From: Priapulus caudatus
Taxonomy: Eukaryota > Priapulida > Priapulimorpha > Priapulimorphida > Priapulidae
Direction of reading: 5' to 3'
DNA length: 20,000 nt
Assembly: GCF_000485595.1 (NCBI RefSeq)
Contig: NW_014577064.1
Location: 1,146,061 to 1,166,060, forward strand
Of the stretch, positions 17,753 to 20,000 are shown piece by piece. Under the pieces are notes generated by a model. It searched no databases, was not told the DNA's origin, and saw nothing but the letters and a program-made list of their open reading frames with translations. Position numbers and translations under genes: made by a program. The stretch's first letter is position 1; each line of letters starts with the position of its first letter.

Positions 17753-18516
17753 GCACCTCGAAACAGATTTTCCGTAGGCCTTGAACACGTCACGTAGAAT
17801 AGCTCACGTAGTACATTTCCATGCGCTTATCCTGCTCAGTAAACTGTGACAATCTGCCAAGAGAAATAATAGCAATACATTAGAGCTCGGTAAAGAGGCG
17901 ATGTCGCGATGCTTTCTCCGTGTTTGTATGATTCTGTATCTGGGTGAGAACGAACGTAGCAAGACAGTGCATGCACGAGTGATTTAATTGATATATACAT
18001 ATTTTCCTTATTTAAATTAAAGATGTGAAGCGTTAATTATTGGCATCTTATACTATTTTAACGCGTGTATTGTGTCTTACAAAATGGGGCTCCTTTTATT
18101 TTTAGTTAATGGCACTAGTGTTGATTTATAAATGTAATCATGTACGTACGTAGTATCGATTTATTACATGAACTCGACTAATAACATCTCGACAAAAAGG
18201 TTTCGTGGAATAGTACGAGCAAGTAAGAGTACATATAACAGTTTATTAACATTTACACACGCACTATTACGTTTATATTAACAGTTATAAATACCATGTA
18301 TAGCGTGATTTACCCATACGCGGGAGCATGTGTTTTCTACAGTCAGGGTTACGGACAGGTATATACCTCTGTAAAGGGCATTGCAACATAACTGCCCACC
18401 AAATTCAATCAAACTCATATCTATTTAGTCTCTCTACGCTCACGATGAAAATAATCATAAAAACTTCATCGCTGATTACGTGATGGCAAAAAATGTAAAT
18501 TTATATAAAAGAAAGC
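17753..18516. other. 5' flanking region of the Hox gene, no gene seen
   Basis: AT-rich sequence without coding signal. Contains several TTTATTA and TTTATTG-like words (for example near 18159 and 18241), the type bound by Hox and Cdx proteins, but such words are common in AT-rich DNA and prove nothing here. Confidence 0.4.
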
Positions 18517-18830
18517 TTTTTTTTATACATATCTCAAAAACAGCAAAGGGTTGGGACCTAAACCTAAGTTATTCATAGCATGCACTAGTAAATAAACGGT
18601 TCTTGGGATTTAAAAAAACGCTTTATTTTAGGAAATAAGAAAGTTGAAAAGATGCACAAAAATCTGTAATGTTTTTTATGACATAACAATATCGTAAATA
18701 AAGAACCATAACTAATAAAAAACATTTGTTAAATTTTAGGGAATATTTACTAGTTCATACTATGAACAACGTATTGCTAAAAGTTTAGGTCCCAACTCTT
18801 TGCTGCTTCTGAGAAATGTGAAAAAAACAT
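18517..18830. mobile_element. ~310-bp foldback element (long terminal inverted repeats)
   Basis: The arm with AACAGCAAAGGGTTGGGACC and then TAAAC (18537-18563) is mirrored at 18783-18813 (GTTTAGGTCCCAACTCTTTG onward) with about 28 of 31 matches. The pairing continues outward through ACAT-TCTC and T-runs to about 18517 and 18830, and inward through TTCATAGCATGCACTAGTAAAT versus its diverged complement (up to about 18605 and 18745). The centre is AT-rich with no coding capacity. Consistent with a non-autonomous DNA transposon upstream of the Hox gene. Confidence 0.75.
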
Positions 18831-18837
18831 GTTTTCT

Positions 18838-19335
18838 AGATACTATAGGCATGCGCGAGCGCAAATCTTTCCTATGCTAGGATATGGAGACCTCAATTCG
18901 GGACAGGGAGAATTCGACATTTTTTGACAAGGAAATACGCGACTACAGAGCGCCTTATAATTATGAAAGCGAGACACTGATTGAGGACACGTCATATATC
19001 CATATTATAGTTGTAATAAAGGGGACTATTAGATAGAAATATTTAATATCATAGTTACTAAAGGGGGGACTATTGCATAGGAATATTTAATATTATATTA
19101 CCAGTGAGTATATATTGCATACGTGATCATGAACTGGGCAAATTCAACAAAACATTTCTTTTTGCAAACCTTAGGCATGCGCAAATACAGATCCTTTCCT
19201 AGTTATAATTAATGAAAGGGAACTCTTGGGTAAACAAATTTAATATTACATTACTAGTGGACTGTATGTTCTATACGCAAAATTCAACAAAATATTTCGC
19301 TTGACAAAATCTTGGCATGCACGAAAACATTGCAG
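18838..19335. repeat. degenerate tandem units with GGCATGCGC-type motif
   Basis: Related blocks recur about every 140-330 bp: GGCATGCGCGAGCGCAAATC (18848), GGCATGCGCAAATACAGATC (19174) and GGCATGCACGAAAAC (19313). The latter two are preceded by AATTCAACAAAA-ATTTC, and interspersed are repeats of AAAGGGGGGACTATTGCATA and AATATTTAATATTA. These look like old, diverged tandem copies of one unit. Confidence 0.6.
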
Positions 19336-19378
19336 AAATAAATCATATGTAGGATAGGTATAATAGGTATAGTATAGG

Positions 19379-19396
19379 TACAACAACAACAACAAC

Positions 19397-19431
<35 letters not shown>

Positions 19432-19460
19432 TAATAATACTAATAATAACATTAATAATA
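19379..19460. repeat. (CAA)n/(TAA)n trinucleotide microsatellite
   Basis: ACAACAACAACAACA passes into a long run of ATA repeats (AATAATAATAATAAT) with occasional CAA and CTA interruptions. The Leu-rich minus-strand open frame at 19246-19497 is generated by this repeat. Confidence 0.95.
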
Positions 19461-20000
19461 GTAATAATGACAGTGATATTAATATTAAGAATAACACTTA
19501 TTTCCTATTCTGAACTCCTTGCATTGATGAACGAAGCAGGTGATATCCTATGTAGGATCCAAATATTATATGTAGACGAGCACGTGAGCTGATTTACATT
19601 ATATCTTCTAAATAGGAAAATGACACTTTAATAAATGCTCATTAAATATTTAATAACCTAAACCTTATTTAGACTTTGATAAAATGTGCGTAACAGAGTG
19701 TGTTTTATGTAATGCTACTGGAATAACATATAAAACAGATTTGAAATGCAGAGCAGCAGAGAGATAATAATGCATCTTACGTTTTGATGAAATTTACGAT
19801 GCACTATTTGCGGTAGAATTGCATTTTTGAAAGTGTCTATTACAGATGCATTCTTTATAATTAAGTAACAGTGTGCGTACTCAGTATAACGTATTTCCGC
19901 ATTGTAAAAACGCACCAACCATAAAATATTACCGGTTCTATATATTTAGCCGTGTCCATACGATGACACGATTCCAGAAACACCGGTGTTTCTATTGCGC
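19461..20000. other. AT-rich non-coding end of window; 18-bp palindrome at 19976-19993
   Basis: No gene recognised. AGAAACACCGGTGTTTCT at 19976-19993 is a perfect palindrome with no loop, close to the window edge. Confidence 0.5.

Overview
The window is animal (metazoan) nuclear DNA. The evidence is a two-exon Hox gene with a complete Antennapedia-class homeodomain, a miR-10 family microRNA hairpin, GT...AG introns, vertebrate-type TTAGGG-like tracts, long dinucleotide microsatellites and many small inverted-repeat transposons. It looks like an invertebrate with a medium to large, repeat-rich genome. A marine deuterostome such as amphioxus, or a lophotrochozoan, would fit, but the sequence alone does not settle the species.

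The Hox gene lies on the minus strand: exon 1 at 17217-17688, a 578-bp intron, exon 2 at 16415-16638, and a poly(A) signal at 16284-16289. The predicted protein is 231 aa with a modified hexapeptide (IYKWM instead of IYPWM) only five residues from the homeodomain. The homeodomain starts [10 protein letters not shown], which marks paralogy groups 6-8/Antp rather than group 5. It lacks the Lox5 and Ubx/abd-A signature peptides after the homeodomain. About 6.3 kb downstream on the same strand, at roughly 9998-10078, is a hairpin whose 5' arm is nearly identical to miR-10 and whose 3' arm resembles miR-10*. miR-10 normally sits between Hox4 and Hox5, so a group 6-8 type gene as its nearest upstream Hox neighbour is the central biological point of the window.

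The left end carries a second coding unit on the minus strand. Three exons (1765-1935, 1501-1619, 1073-1203) have canonical splice sites and matching phases; together they encode an unrecognised protein segment with three N-glycosylation sequons. A possible last exon (310-334) lies inside a 73-bp tandem repeat at the very start of the window. A non-Hox gene downstream of miR-10 suggests a loosened or broken Hox cluster, or the cluster's edge.

The rest is mostly mobile DNA and simple sequence. There is a TIR element family that carries telomere-like (TTAGGG)n tracts, with copies at 2185-2389, 13615-13842 and 16692-17014 (the last inside the Hox intron) and a solo end at 13992-14037. An unrelated 173-bp TIR element at 3259-3431 also has a telomere-like core and has a 9-bp target duplication. 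A recurring class of 35-77 bp near-perfect palindromes with 7-12 bp flanking duplications occurs at 3541, 4846, 8307, 13054 and 16906. A degraded non-LTR retrotransposon tail is at 3761-4115. A triplicated ~560-580 bp unit at 5885-7404 is bracketed by two copies of a CA-rich block. A GC-rich island (10600-10980) with an adjoining ~500-bp purine tract lies just upstream of miR-10. A foldback element (18517-18830) and degenerate tandem units lie upstream of the Hox gene.
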